Position numbers and translations under genes: made by a program. From the NCBI GenBank assembly GCA_941918925.1, contig OW799237.1, positions 15,481,201 to 15,545,200 on the forward strand: a stretch of DNA of 64,000 nt, read 5' to 3'. The stretch comes from Phyto melanocephala. Lineage: Eukaryota > Arthropoda > Insecta > Diptera > Rhinophoridae. This document shows, piece after piece, positions 25,630-35,690 of this stretch. The notes beneath the pieces are model-generated. The model was given only the letters and a program-made list of their open reading frames with translations. It searched no databases and had not been told where the DNA came from. The first letter of the stretch is position 1; the number at the start of each line of letters is the position of its first letter.

Positions 25630-25942
25630 ATATTTCTATATTTCTACAATTTTCATTTCCGACCCCATAAAGTATATATTTTCTGAAAGCTTATGATTAT
25701 GGGAGTCGATTAAGCAGTGCCAGTCTTTCCGTTTGTCCGTGTGTATGTTGAAATCGACAGAAAAATCTATTTATAAACAACTGAGATATGATGAAAAAAC
25801 CTAGACCACCTCGTCTTTTCACACCAATACAAACTGGATGAACGTAGGTTCGAATCCCAGCAAAGACAAAAACAAATTATATTTTTTTTTCTATAAGCGT
25901 ATATAAGATTCGGCACAGCCGAATATAGCACTCTTACTTGTT
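25630..25942 (+). mobile_element. DINE-1-like repeat, copy F (5'-truncated)
   Basis: It starts within the block before 'gaccccataaagtatata'. It continues through gtcgattaag and a degraded gtccgtgtg block, and ends with hairpin attcggcacagccgaat and cactcttacttgtt. Near the 3' end, 25847-25857 is ggttcgaatcc, a match to the pol III B-box. Confidence 0.65.
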
Positions 25943-27943
25943 AAAAATATTTTTTTTTATTTTTATCTAAATTGAAAGGAATTTTAAAAATTGTTAAGAA
26001 ATAGAAAAATTTCTTTGCAATTTAAAAAACCTTATTTTCTTGTGAATTCATCTGTCTATGCTTTTAAATAGCTTTGAGCTTTACGTTCAACTTAATCTGG
26101 TTCTTAAATACTCATTAAAGTTTTTCAATAATTTAGGTTAATTTCATAAATCTATCATAAATAAATAAACTCTGATCAATATTTGTTTAAACTAAGGCCT
26201 TTTATATATTTGAAAACAATTTAAAAAAAATGTTTAGTTTTTCTTAAAAACTCCATAAATCTGAAGCTTAAATTAATAACAATCAAACTTTATTTCCTAC
26301 TCAAAATGCTTAAATACAAATACAGTTTACAACTGAAATGATTCATAATTTTCAAGAAACAAAGAAATATATTGATAAAACATTAAAGAGGTGGCAGTAG
26401 TAGCTGAGGAAGAAGGACAGAAGAACAGAAAACTAAAATTGAAAATACAAAAAAATCGAAAAAATCAATGAGAATGAATTCATTTAAATGCGTAATTCGA
26501 ATATACAAAAAAATTAAATACATAAATACTGATTTAAACACAACTAATCCTTATTGTTCGTATGTCAAATCATAAAGAATTATTAAGAATAAAATATCTT
26601 AAACAAAGCAGCTTAATATTTGAAGCCTAAAAGGGGGATCACACACACCAGACATTGGCAGCACTTATTTACTACGAAATATGTTTGTATGTGTTTTAGG
26701 GGGCATGGAGTAGTAGCAGCAGTTAATCTCCAAAGAGTTTTGAAAATAGTTTTGTTATAATGTTAATTGGTTGCTTGGCTTACTAGCAGATTTATGAACC
26801 CAGAGTATGTCTGTATGTCTAGTTCTTTTTGAATACAATGGCCTTGGTGTAACATCTTTAGACCTAATCAGTGTCGAAGTGTAAGAATTGTATATGCAAG
26901 ATAACAAAACTATTTATTTATTCTTATTGAATTTTAATGCAGTTTTACTGCTCTGTAAATACAATCGCTTTTAAAGGGTTTATGATACCGAAATTGACAG
27001 GGCAAACACTAAGGAATCATGTTCTATTATTTATTAGCTTAGGGATTTCTCTCTCCCCACCACTGTTCCAATGAGATGAAATGCATCAAAGTCAGTGCAT
27101 TTGTGTAATGCACATGCAACTCACTACTTATTACAACAATAATAATTAAAAAATTGCTTTGCTTTACAACTTACGCCTGGCAACCATAAAGAACCTAAAA
27201 AATTTTAAGTGTTTTTTATGGGGTTTATTTTACTAAAGAAAATTAAAAAAAAAAAACAGAAACTCAATCTCCTGGGATATTTATTTGAACAACTGATTAC
27301 ACTTGGCCAACAATTTACAAACATAAAATTGTAACTGAAAATTACACATTCACACAATCACTTACGCCTTCTCTCATAGACACCAAATCCGATCGTTAAA
27401 TATTGCAATCAAATGTAATGAGAGTCTAATATTTTTTTAATGATTTTCAAAACATTTGTGACATTTTTATTACAAAAAGCCCAACAAACTATCTTCTTTT
27501 GGACTTACACTCATAAATGTCAATCAGGATTTCCATGAAGACAACAAAAAAATGTGCAGCAGCATTTATATAAAGAAATAATATTGTAAAATTTTAAAAA
27601 TGAACTTAAGCTAAGGATACAGACAAGCCGACATAAATACGTACACGATTTTCATATAAATTTAATGTTCTGACGATCAAAAATTAACGATTTCATTAAA
27701 TGTTTTAATGCCAAACACGTCAAATACAAAGAACTATTTTATGTCCATAAAATTTCTTTTACTTTAGTAACTATTCTCAAGCAAACTTTTCGATATAATT
27801 TTTATTTACACAGTATTTTTTGATTAATTCTAAAAATGCTTTTCAAGAAATAAATTAACTAAATTCATAATTTTTTTACGGTTTTTAAACATATTTTTTT
27901 TGTGTGTCAAAGTATGAAATAAAAATGGTTTTTATCTAGAACC
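25943..27943. other. No recognised gene; AT-rich DNA
   Basis: No open frame of note and no repeat termini found. A short purine-rich stretch (26390-26440) is simple sequence. Confidence 0.55.
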
Positions 27944-28079
27944 TTAACCCATTTTGTACCAGAGTACAAAAATGTTTAAATATCTTAATAAAATTTTCAT
28001 GGATAGTCAGATATGGGCCAGAAATTGTTATTAGATTTTTTTTTTTTTTTTCTGACCGTTATTACCCAAGAAAACTGCT

Positions 28080-28095
28080 GGTCGAGATCTCGACC
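28080..28095. repeat. piggyBac internal palindrome, site 1
   Basis: ggtcgagatctcgacc is its own reverse complement. It lies about 130 bp inside the left end, with gctg before and gctgggataattagagc after. It is a likely transposase recognition repeat. Confidence 0.7.
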
Positions 28096-28248
28096 GCTGG
28101 GATAATTAGAGCAATAAAATTTTAGTTTGATATGATATTAAGTAAGCTTAATAAATGAAAAGAATAATATTTTTTTTTTTTCTAAAAGTGTAAACGGGAA
28201 CGCCAACCAAATTATTTTTATTAAGTTTCTTTTATTGTATAAAAAATA

Positions 28249-29654
28249 TTATTTTAAATTTTTGTGGTAGTTCTTGAAGCAATTACCCACATGTAAATTT
28301 ACGTTGCACTTAGTGCAAGTATAGTCAGTATATTTCTTACATAACCCAAAGTGGCCACCACCACTTTTTGCCTCTGATTCTAATCCGATAATTAGCGACA
28401 GCATTATCATGCAAGTCAACTCCGCCCATAAACTTGTTATAATTAGCAATAAGGTTGGCTTTAGGTACAGCGATCCGTTTTTTTGCTTTCTATCATATCG
28501 CATTACATTTCTAATAGGATCTATCAGATTATAGTTCGCAGCCAAAGTGACTTCCGCATTGTCTCTCCACCGAACCAATGCAATCTTATGTTCCTGATCG
28601 AATGCGTAGTCCATATCATGTCGTGGTAATTTTGTTTTTAGGCTTGCTCCTACCAGTCTGTTTGCTCTGATTGTTCCAGTTGCACAAAAACTTTTTTCTT
28701 TTAGAAGACAAAGCAAGTGGTATCCGGTAAAAAAAATTGTCGAAATGAACGGTATGTTGTCTAGGATACTCACAAACCGACAATAGACTCATAACCACGC
28801 TAATACCAAGGCCAAGTTGTTTGTTATACATGTCTGATGCACCAGCATATGGTTGGAATTTAAAAAGATACAATTTCGATGAACACAAACACCAATATTT
28901 GTATCCAAAACGAATTGGTTTCCCCTTGATAAACATCTTGCAGCTATTACGACCGAAAGATGGCACCATTTGCTCATCAATCGAAAGATTTGATTCAAAA
29001 ACATCAAACTGCATAAATCGACTATTTAGAAGGTTAAACAGTGGTGTTACCTTTGCAAATTTGTCATTTTTGTTGATTTTATTGTTATTTGAAATGTGGA
29101 AGTTTGATTTTATTTTTTGGAACTTATTACGTGACATTGCTTGCTTTATGATAGCAATTCCATAAGTCGGTTCGTTGCTCCAATAATTTCGCACCTTAGG
29201 AACGGAATGGTAGCCAGAAAACAGCAATATCCCAAATATCCTTCTGCAAGCAATATAGTCATAAGAAGTTAAATTGGCAACATATTATTATAAAATACCT
29301 AATTTAGACACAATATCATCTTTTATTGCTTTCAATGGTTCATGTACAGGAGCAATATCCAAATGCATACGCTTAGTTCTTAAAAAAATATTATAATAAA
29401 ATAAAAATGAATCGTATTACATCATATCATTGCCTACCTGCGACTTCATTCAGTGGATTTTGGTCAGTTGCCTCATTGATTGTAATTTCTTCATCATTAA
29501 GAAACTCTTCATCTGAAACTTCGTCAACGTTAGGCGGAGGTAAACACACAACATTGGTTAAATTATGCAACTGCATTTCATTATCCCCATCATCACTGCA
29601 ATTCTCAATTATTTCTAAAATTTTACTTGTACTCATATTCATACTCATACACAT
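28249..29654 (-). pseudogene. piggyBac-family transposase, frameshifted
   Basis: Minus-strand pieces give the family's domain order. 29654-29427 encodes an acidic N-terminus (IIENCSDDGDNEMQ, DEVSDEEFLNDEE). 29227-28737 holds the RNase H-like core: LFSGYHSVPKVRNYWSN, then SIDEQMVPSFGR with the first catalytic Asp, and VHFDNFF with the second. 28773-28249 continues with GTIRANR and the C-terminal zinc-binding CTKCNVNLH...CFKNYH. The third Asp lies in a third frame as GGVDLHD (near 28415). Frameshifts fall at an 8-base homopolymer (28729-28736) and a 7-base one (28478-28484). A probable deletion lies before the Cys/His tail. Two AT-rich gaps near 29440-29370 and 29300-29245 look like short introns, but the frames do not join cleanly. 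It cannot make a full enzyme as read. Confidence 0.85.
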
Positions 29655-29723
29655 TCTTTTTAATTTGTAATTAAAAAAAATAGATAAGTATAAAAAAAAA
29701 TTTGGTGCTCTAATTATCCCAGC

Positions 29724-29739
29724 GGTCGAGATCTCGACC
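29724..29739. repeat. piggyBac internal palindrome, site 2
   Basis: Same 16-mer, flanked by gctctaattatcccagc, the exact inverse of the flank at site 1. Confidence 0.7.
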
Positions 29740-30069
29740 AGCTAAGTTCAAGGCTGTCTAACGGTAAGTTTGAGTAACTGAAATAACTAGCTTGTATACA
29801 TTAAAGTTTATTCGAAATGTTGTCTATTTAAAATGATAAAACTTTTTATTTTTCTATTTTTTTTGTAAGTAGTTACAACTTATTAAAAAGTAGGCTATTT
29901 TTAGTCTATTCTATTGTCCTCCCCGGTGAAAATTTTAAAGGGGGTAGGGGGGGTAAAAAAGTTTAAGTCCGAGAGCCAATAAGACAAACTTAATTATAAA
30001 TTAAAAAAAAATAATTAATTCCACTTCCTAATATTTTTAATTATTTAATGAAAAACTGCAAAAGTTTAT

Positions 30070-30085
30070 GGTCGAGATCTCGACC
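30070..30085. repeat. piggyBac internal palindrome, site 3
   Basis: Same 16-mer followed by gc and then directly by the right terminal repeat. The left terminus has no such adjacent site, so the element's two ends are asymmetric. Confidence 0.7.
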
Positions 30086-30329
30086 GCTGGTACAAAATGG
30101 GTTAAAGATTTTATTGTGTAAAAATATTTCTTTTTACAAATCTGTCGGTGGAAAACATGGCCACTTTAAAAATATTAAACACAATTTTTCAGTACAACTT
30201 ATTGTAATGAAATGATAATTTTTGTGGTATTGAAAATAAAACAAATCAAAATTTTTTATTTATTTTTTTTTGTTTGGTTTTAAATTTGTAAATTTTTAGC
30301 TAACAAGGCCTATCGTATATTAATATTTT

Positions 30330-30724
30330 CCCAGCCAAAAAGACATGCAAAATAAACAGTGAATGCATGAGTTTAAGCCACGATGAAGTGGTTTAATTTA
30401 GGTGAAATATAAATAATCTTAACATTAACGTATCATTGGAGAGCATGTGTTTATATTAATAAAATTTACTTAGTTCTAATAAGTGCATAGAACACATGCA
30501 TAGAGTAGATGAAAAGAAACTCATGTTTCATGGGTTAATAATGTTTGTTTACATGAATTGTTTATGATATTTTGCATGCATTTGCATGCATTTAGAAGCA
30601 CATCATTAATAGCAAACTAATTTGGATCTGGGGAAGGTATTGTTTATGCCTTTTCTAACACTTATGGATTAGCAGTCATAACAAATTTTATTCACATTGA
30701 CCTAGTGCAACAATTTTTACTGGG
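30330..30724. mobile_element. CCCAGC MITE, copy 1
   Basis: A 395-bp repeat that starts cccagccaaaaagacatgc and ends caatttttactggg, giving short inverted termini. Its whole length aligns with 37965-38367, sharing for example tctaataagtgcatagaac and ttattcacattga. It has no coding sequence and no clear target duplication. The superfamily is not determined. Confidence 0.7.
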
Positions 30725-31327
30725 TTACAAAAGTAGAAAACAACAAAGTATAACTAACATTAATTTAAAACATTAAAATAATTCTTATTAGCTAAAATTT
30801 AAATAATTTAAAATAAGAACGATTAAAAATTTTTCAAGGAAATATTTTAGTTTAAATTCAAAAATATATTTTTCAAACAACTCTAAGTAACACATAAGAT
30901 TTTGCTTCACAGGCAAAGTTTTCTCTGAATAGTTTGAAGCTAAAAAAACATCTTATTTATTTATATGAAGAACAAGAAATGGAATAATTCATTGGTTAAA
31001 AAAAGTCTTAGTAAAAATATTGCTGTTTAAGTATTTGAGTAGTTTTTAGGTTAAATTCTTTCTCTCTTTTTTTTGGTATTAATTTAAATAAAAATATATG
31101 TATGATGACTGTTTGCGTGCAACGAACTACCACGTTGATAAATAAAGATTTTAAAGCTTTAAATGCAAATCCGTTTTTAGACTTTTTTTCTATCGGGCCC
31201 AGCTTATTTTGATTTGGATGCTTTATTCAAAAATATAATTATATGGGACATATTATATTTAAAAGCGTTTTTTTATCGTCCCTAATTTCTGAATAACTTC
31301 TAAATATTTGTGTTTATTTGAAAATAT

Positions 31328-32511
31328 AACAAGTAAGAGTACTTTATTCGGCATTGCCGAATGTGATATTACCCTTCACAAGTGACCACATCGTAGCTTA
31401 TACTTACCATTTCCTTTACTTATATTCTTACTTAAATTCACCATTTCCTTTACTATTTCCGAAGCCGTCTTTGATTTTAATTTTTTTTTTAGGTTTAAAA
31501 AACTGATTTCAACATACACATGGACAGACGGACAGAAGAACAATGCTTTATACTAAAAGGTTTTCCAATAGGGATGATCTGATTTTGATGTGTATTTTTT
31601 GCTATTTGTAATATGTCATGACTTGTCATTTGTCATCATGGAGAGATATACGCCAGGATAACGCTTACAAATTATTCAGTTTTATTTTTATCAAATAATC
31701 GATCCCAAATTGCAACTTTTCGTGCGGTTTTGCTATTTTGTGGTCACAATAATCGTCCAAGTGTGCTCGCCATTCGTCGAATTGTAGAAAATTTTGAGCT
31801 TACATTTTCTTTTTTTTTATAATGTAATAATAAAGTATCAATAAGACAAAAACCGCTCGAAAACACAAATTTGCTGCCGTTCAGGCAAGTGTTGCTGAAG
31901 GCCGCAATTTGTCCGTACTTCTATCGAAATGAAGCTGGTAACACCGGCTTCGGTATAGATTGATGATAACCAGCTTTTTATGGTCGAAATTGGAAGAAGT
32001 TAATATTGACAACATTTGGTTCCAACAATACGGGACTACGTGCCACACAGAAAATGCAACAATTGAATTATTGCTAGAAAATTTAGGATATTCGATTACC
32101 TTAAGAAATTGTGATATTGAATGGCCTCCAAAATGTTGTGATTTAGCTTGTTTTTTGAGGGGTCATTTAAAGTTATTGGTCTTTCGAATTAAACCAGGCT
32201 TTCTTCAAGCTTTACAAGTCAATATTGAACATGCCATTCGTGACATACGTTTTGATTTAGTGGAAAAAATGCTCGAAAATCGGGTTCATCGAATTTGTTC
32301 CTGCAGATGAAGTCGTGGATGCCATTTGAATGACGTTTTATTAAAAACTTAATTGTATCGATTGTACTTTACATTAAATAAAAAAAACTTTTGAATTTCC
32401 TTAACAATAAGAAATCATATCACTCTTAGTGGAAAACCTTTTATATAATTTATGGGGCCGGACATAAATATTGTAGAAATTTCAAATGGAATGGCAAATT
32501 TATATAGACCT
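31328..32511 (-). mobile_element. DINE-1-like repeat, copy H, split by a mariner
   Basis: On the minus strand the 3' end is hairpin attcggcaatgccgaat (31346-31362) followed by tactcttacttgtt. Upstream, 31560-31510 has the ctgtccgtctgtcc block. The 5' block (ccattccatttgaaatttct, ccccataaattatata) lies at 32511-32443. Between the two sits the mariner at 31554-32443. The true 5' terminus is missing. Confidence 0.6.
31554..32443 (+). mobile_element. Mariner element with terminal repeats, internally deleted
   Basis: The 13-bp inverted termini are taaaaggttttcc (31554-31566) and ggaaaacctttta (32431-32443). The element is about 890 bp against roughly 1.3 kb for a full mariner. The transposase begins at 31638 with MERYTPG and a stop, then helix-turn-helix residues FRAVLLFCGHNNR and IRRIVENFE. 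The middle is deleted. The C-terminal part is open from 31960 to 32310 and contains WFQQYGTTCHT and EWPPKCCDLACFLRGHLK. The second catalytic Asp of the family's WFQQDGA motif is Tyr here, and the third-Asp region is altered too. It is inserted in the DINE-like copy H. Confidence 0.8.
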
Positions 32512-32523
32512 TATACTCTATGT
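32512..32523. repeat. Target-site duplication of SINE (left)
   Basis: atactctatgta is repeated exactly at 32747-32758 on the other side of the SINE. Confidence 0.75.
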
Positions 32524-32746
32524 AGAGTGCCCCTGTGGACTAGTCAGTAAAAGGACAAGTCAGTTGTTTGGGGGTTGCGGGTTCGATTCCTGCCGGAGAC
32601 TCTGGAATTGTCTGCTTCTTTTCTATTCTAAATATTTCTATTCTTATTCTATTCTTCTCTCTATTAAGGCGTCGCAATGGTCCGTAATGGTCTCCGAGTG
32701 AAGGTGTGAGGGTAACTTTGCACCAGCCTTACCTACCTACCTACCC
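32524..32746 (+). mobile_element. tRNA-derived SINE, copy 1
   Basis: The head is tRNA-like, with an A-box-like tggactagtcagt (32536-32548) and B-box ggttcgattcc (32580-32590). A non-tRNA body follows (gcgtcgcaatggtccgtaat, ggtctccgagtg, aactttgcaccagc). The tail is tacctacctacctacc rather than poly-A. A 12-bp target duplication flanks it. The copy at 34971-35205 matches head, body and tail in the opposite orientation. SINEs are pol III transcribed and copied by a partner LINE, which I cannot identify from this copy. The open frame at 32486-32701 is not a gene. Confidence 0.8.
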
Positions 32747-32758
32747 ATACTCTATGTA

Positions 32759-33058
32759 TAGAATGTATCAGCAGAGGCAGTCGTGTTTATTTGCTTTTAG
32801 CATATCTCATATATTATGGGGCAATTATGCTGATTTCCAATATTGATGTGCTCTCGAATATATTTAATAGTTTATTTCAACATGCACATGGCCAGATGGA
32901 CAGCCGGACAAACGTATAATGCTTAATCGACTCCCCTATTCAAAGGCTTTTCGAAAATATAAACTTTATTCGGTCTGAAATGAATATTGTAGAAATTTCA
33001 CACAGAATGACAAACCTCTATATACACTTTTTCACTTTTGTGTGAAGGGTATAAAAAT
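32759..33058 (-). mobile_element. DINE-1-like repeat, copy I, 5' half
   Basis: Read from 33058 on the minus strand it gives tttttatacccttcacaca, then ttgtcattctgtgtgaaatt, an aataaagtttatatttt block, gtcgattaagc and a degraded tccggctgtccatctgg block. It is followed by a remnant of the gagatatg segment near 32805. No 3' hairpin is present. Confidence 0.6.
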
Positions 33059-34500
33059 GTGTCTGTATAAGTCATTTATTGAAGTGCTTTTAAATGATTA
33101 ATTTGAGTTTATAAAAATGTGTAGACAAAACAAATTTGTAGACAATTTAAGTTATGTTACTTTAAGTTGTGCCCATGAATGCGTATCCAAAGTTTGGGCT
33201 TAACAGTTTCTACGCCTGATTGAACGATATAGCAAAACCAGCAGTTCGAATTAAATTCTCTGATTACGGCTGTCTGTAAATATTTTTTTCACGAATTCTT
33301 ATACAAATAGCAAATTTACTAATCCCAAAAAACCGAGTAATTTCTAAGAGATTTTTCCTCTTTTTTAATAATTTATTTTTATTTTTTTTTTAATTATTGC
33401 TAAATTCTCGATATAAAATTAATTTTCGAATATTTTTTTATTTTCACTATTTTACAAAAAAAAAATTTAACAACGAAAAATTGCATGAGTCGCCATTGAA
33501 GGCACGTGATGTCATTTCCTTAATAATATTTTTCCCCAAAAGATAATTTTTTTCTTTAAAGAAAAAACCAAATGTTAAATTTCATTTTAATTCTATGAAA
33601 ATTTCTGTTAAAAAAACAACGTCATTATATAACAAGTCAAATCAAATTATCAAATATATTCGAAAATCAAGTCACATAATTGGCCAAGAACTCTAATTCT
33701 AAATTAAATAATTACCACGAATTGCACGTGATGTCAAAACAAAGGTAATAACATTAATAAAACTCTCAAGACCTAAATTTATGTCTTAAAGCAAACTAAG
33801 AAATAAAATAAATTTGACTTTTATTTATCACTGACAGACGCATCACACGCGTACGAAAAACCACACAAATTCCCAAGAAATTGAAATGGTTCAGAAAATG
33901 AATACCAAACCCAAAGTGATAAAGTCATAAATAACGGGGTTTGTAAGTAAAACAGGAACAAACTTGATTGATATAAAAGATTAAACCAACCAAAGAAACT
34001 ACACAAAATGAATAAGAAGCACATCCTCATCAATGAAGATCATGCTGATGATTTGATAGCATCTTTTTTATAGTTTTTTATTTTTAATACATACATACAT
34101 GCTTAACAAAAATCATCTTTTAAATTTACTACAAACAGTGGTAGCCACAAACTAGCCTTCTTTATAGTGATTCTAAAGCAGGCTTTGGTTTAATTTTTAA
34201 ATCAAAATATAAGTTTATTAAAAGTAACACACCCGCTACAGCAGGAAACAAGCAAACGAGTAAAGTCTTTTAAACAGCAGCAATAAGAACAAAAACATTG
34301 TCGTTTAACCAAAAGTTTTAGGCCAAGAAATAAGACTGAGTAATAATTTGTATCTTAAAGAAGTAGATAAATAAAAAACCATTTTCACCATGGGTAGTTA
34401 AATTTTTTTTTATTGTTAGAGATTGTATGTTTTCAATAAGTGAACTCTACAGTAGGCAAAAATGTGAGCATGTAAATAAATCTGTTAATAGAAAAGAAGA
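33059..34500. other. No recognised gene; AT-rich DNA
   Basis: The minus frame at 33821-34033 is unremarkable. No repeat termini were seen. Confidence 0.55.
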
Positions 34501-34584
34501 GATAAGAAAGCAAGGATATGGCTCAAAAAGCGGGAGGATATTTCGCAGCCAGGGTAGGATAGGCAAATTACACACAAAACCTGG

Positions 34585-34982
34585 CAAATCTGGCAGGCAA
34601 GATGTAAAGCAGAGACCAAAAAAGGCAGGCGGACAGCCAGACTCCTTCCACGCCTTAAGAATTGGATCGGGAAAGAAACAGGTGAGGGAAACTATTGCCT
34701 GACCACAATGCTTACAGAACACAGATACTTCCGGAAGTATCTTCATAAAGCAGGTAAATACGGAACACCTTACTGCAAGAGGAAATGGATGACGCTGAAC
34801 ACACTTTTTTCAAGTGTTACGTGTTACAGTTGGATGCAAAAGCGGTAAGAGCTGGAAATTAAGATATGCCTAATAGCTATGGAAAATATAATCCCCACCA
34901 TGCTAAACAGCGAGAAAAACTGGCGCATAGTGAAGAAGTACCTTGAGGATATACAACGGATGAAGAAGAAGGTAGGTAAGTA
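34585..34982 (+). pseudogene. R1-like LINE, C-terminal end of the reverse transcriptase ORF
   Basis: In one frame the DNA reads KGRRTARLLPRLKNWIG, then NYCLTTMLTEHRYFRKYLHK and GTPYC. A one-base shift near 34780 continues with EEMDDAEHTFFKC. Another shift leads to ENIIPTMLNSEKNWRIVKKY and a stop near 34982. This order (basic RL.P..W., LT.....FR.YL, a C...AEHTFF.C zinc-binding segment, M.....NW..V..Y) is the C-terminal tail of R1-type LINEs. The reverse transcriptase core is absent, consistent with 5' truncation. The antisense SINE begins almost at its stop codon. The minus frame at 34447-34746 is a shadow. Confidence 0.7.
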
Positions 34983-35205
34983 GGTAAAGCTGGTGCAAAG
35001 TTACCCACACACCCTCACCCGGAGACCATTAGCGGCCCATTGTGAAGCCTTAATATAGAAACAAAGAGAAGAATATAATAAGATTAGAAATAGTTAGAAA
35101 AGAAGAGAAAAAGAAGCAGATCAGTGCAGAGTCTCTGGCGGGAATCGAACACGCAACCCCCAAACTAGCAGACCAGCACACTACTGACTAGTTCACCGGA
35201 GCACC
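34971..35205 (-). mobile_element. tRNA-derived SINE, copy 2
   Basis: On the minus strand the head has gaactagtcagt and B-box gttcgattcc (35150-35141). The body matches copy 1 at aatggtctccgggtg and aactttgcaccagc. The tail is tacctacttacctacc. It lies antisense at the 3' end of an R1-like LINE. LINE-like composition seems to continue at 35206-35340, so it probably inserted into the LINE's 3' region. No clear target duplication was found. Confidence 0.75.
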
Positions 35206-35364
35206 GGAGGACTGGACGCAGACAGTGATGAAAACGAGGCTGTTACAGCCATCAGGAAACTACCCTGAAGTAATGCAGAGCGCGGTTCAAGGGTGGATAC
35301 AATTTCCAAGGGTAGGAGATGAGAGGGTGTTTTAGTTGATATTCCTCAATATTCACTCAATATT

Positions 35365-35690
35365 GATATTCAATGAAAGGGCTTGACCGGAAGAATAATG
35401 TAAGATATGAAAAAGTTAAAATCCAAGCTGGTGCCCTAAACAAAATGGCGGATCATTTCTTCTCAGCCCCATCAATATGAGTATTAAATGAAAGCGCTTG
35501 AGTAGTAAAATACTGATGACTTTTTAAAAAATTACAAGATGGCGTTGAAAATAATGAGGAAAAATGGCGTATTACATTAAATATGAAATCTAGGCTAAGC
35601 TACTCTTTGCGCATTATACCTAAGCACATGTTTGTAAACAGTTTTTTCTGATTCGGCACGGCGGAATATAGCATTCGTACTTATTGTTGT
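35365..35690 (+). mobile_element. DINE-like repeat with 'aaagggcttgac / aaatggcg' modules
   Basis: The module 'caatgaaagggcttgaccgg', then aacaaaatggcgga, recurs as aatgaaagcgcttgagtag, then 'aagatggcg' and aaaaatggcgtatta. It ends with the family's hairpin, attcggcacggcggaat, and agcattcgtactta. The same modules occur at 37340-37530 (minus) and 39825-40170 (plus). The 5' end was not found. Confidence 0.55.

Larger units (their letters stand above)
27944..30105 (-). mobile_element. piggyBac transposon with TTAA target duplications
   Basis: The element spans 27948-30101. Its terminal inverted repeats are perfect 14-mers, cccattttgtacca (27948-27961) and tggtacaaaatggg (30088-30101). They are flanked on both sides by ttaa (27944-27947 and 30102-30105), the piggyBac target site. 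A 16-bp palindrome, ggtcgagatctcgacc, occurs three times: 28080-28095, 29724-29739 and 30070-30085. Around the first two, about 36 bp are exact inverted repeats. The transposase gene lies on the minus strand between them. The ends are intact enough to be mobilised in trans, but the gene is broken. Confidence 0.9.

Noticed and set aside
28821..29165. Plus-strand open frame of 114 codons
   Set aside because: It is antisense to the piggyBac catalytic core and has no homology of its own.
34447..34746. Minus-strand Cys/Pro-rich frame
   Set aside because: Antisense shadow of the R1-like LINE tail.
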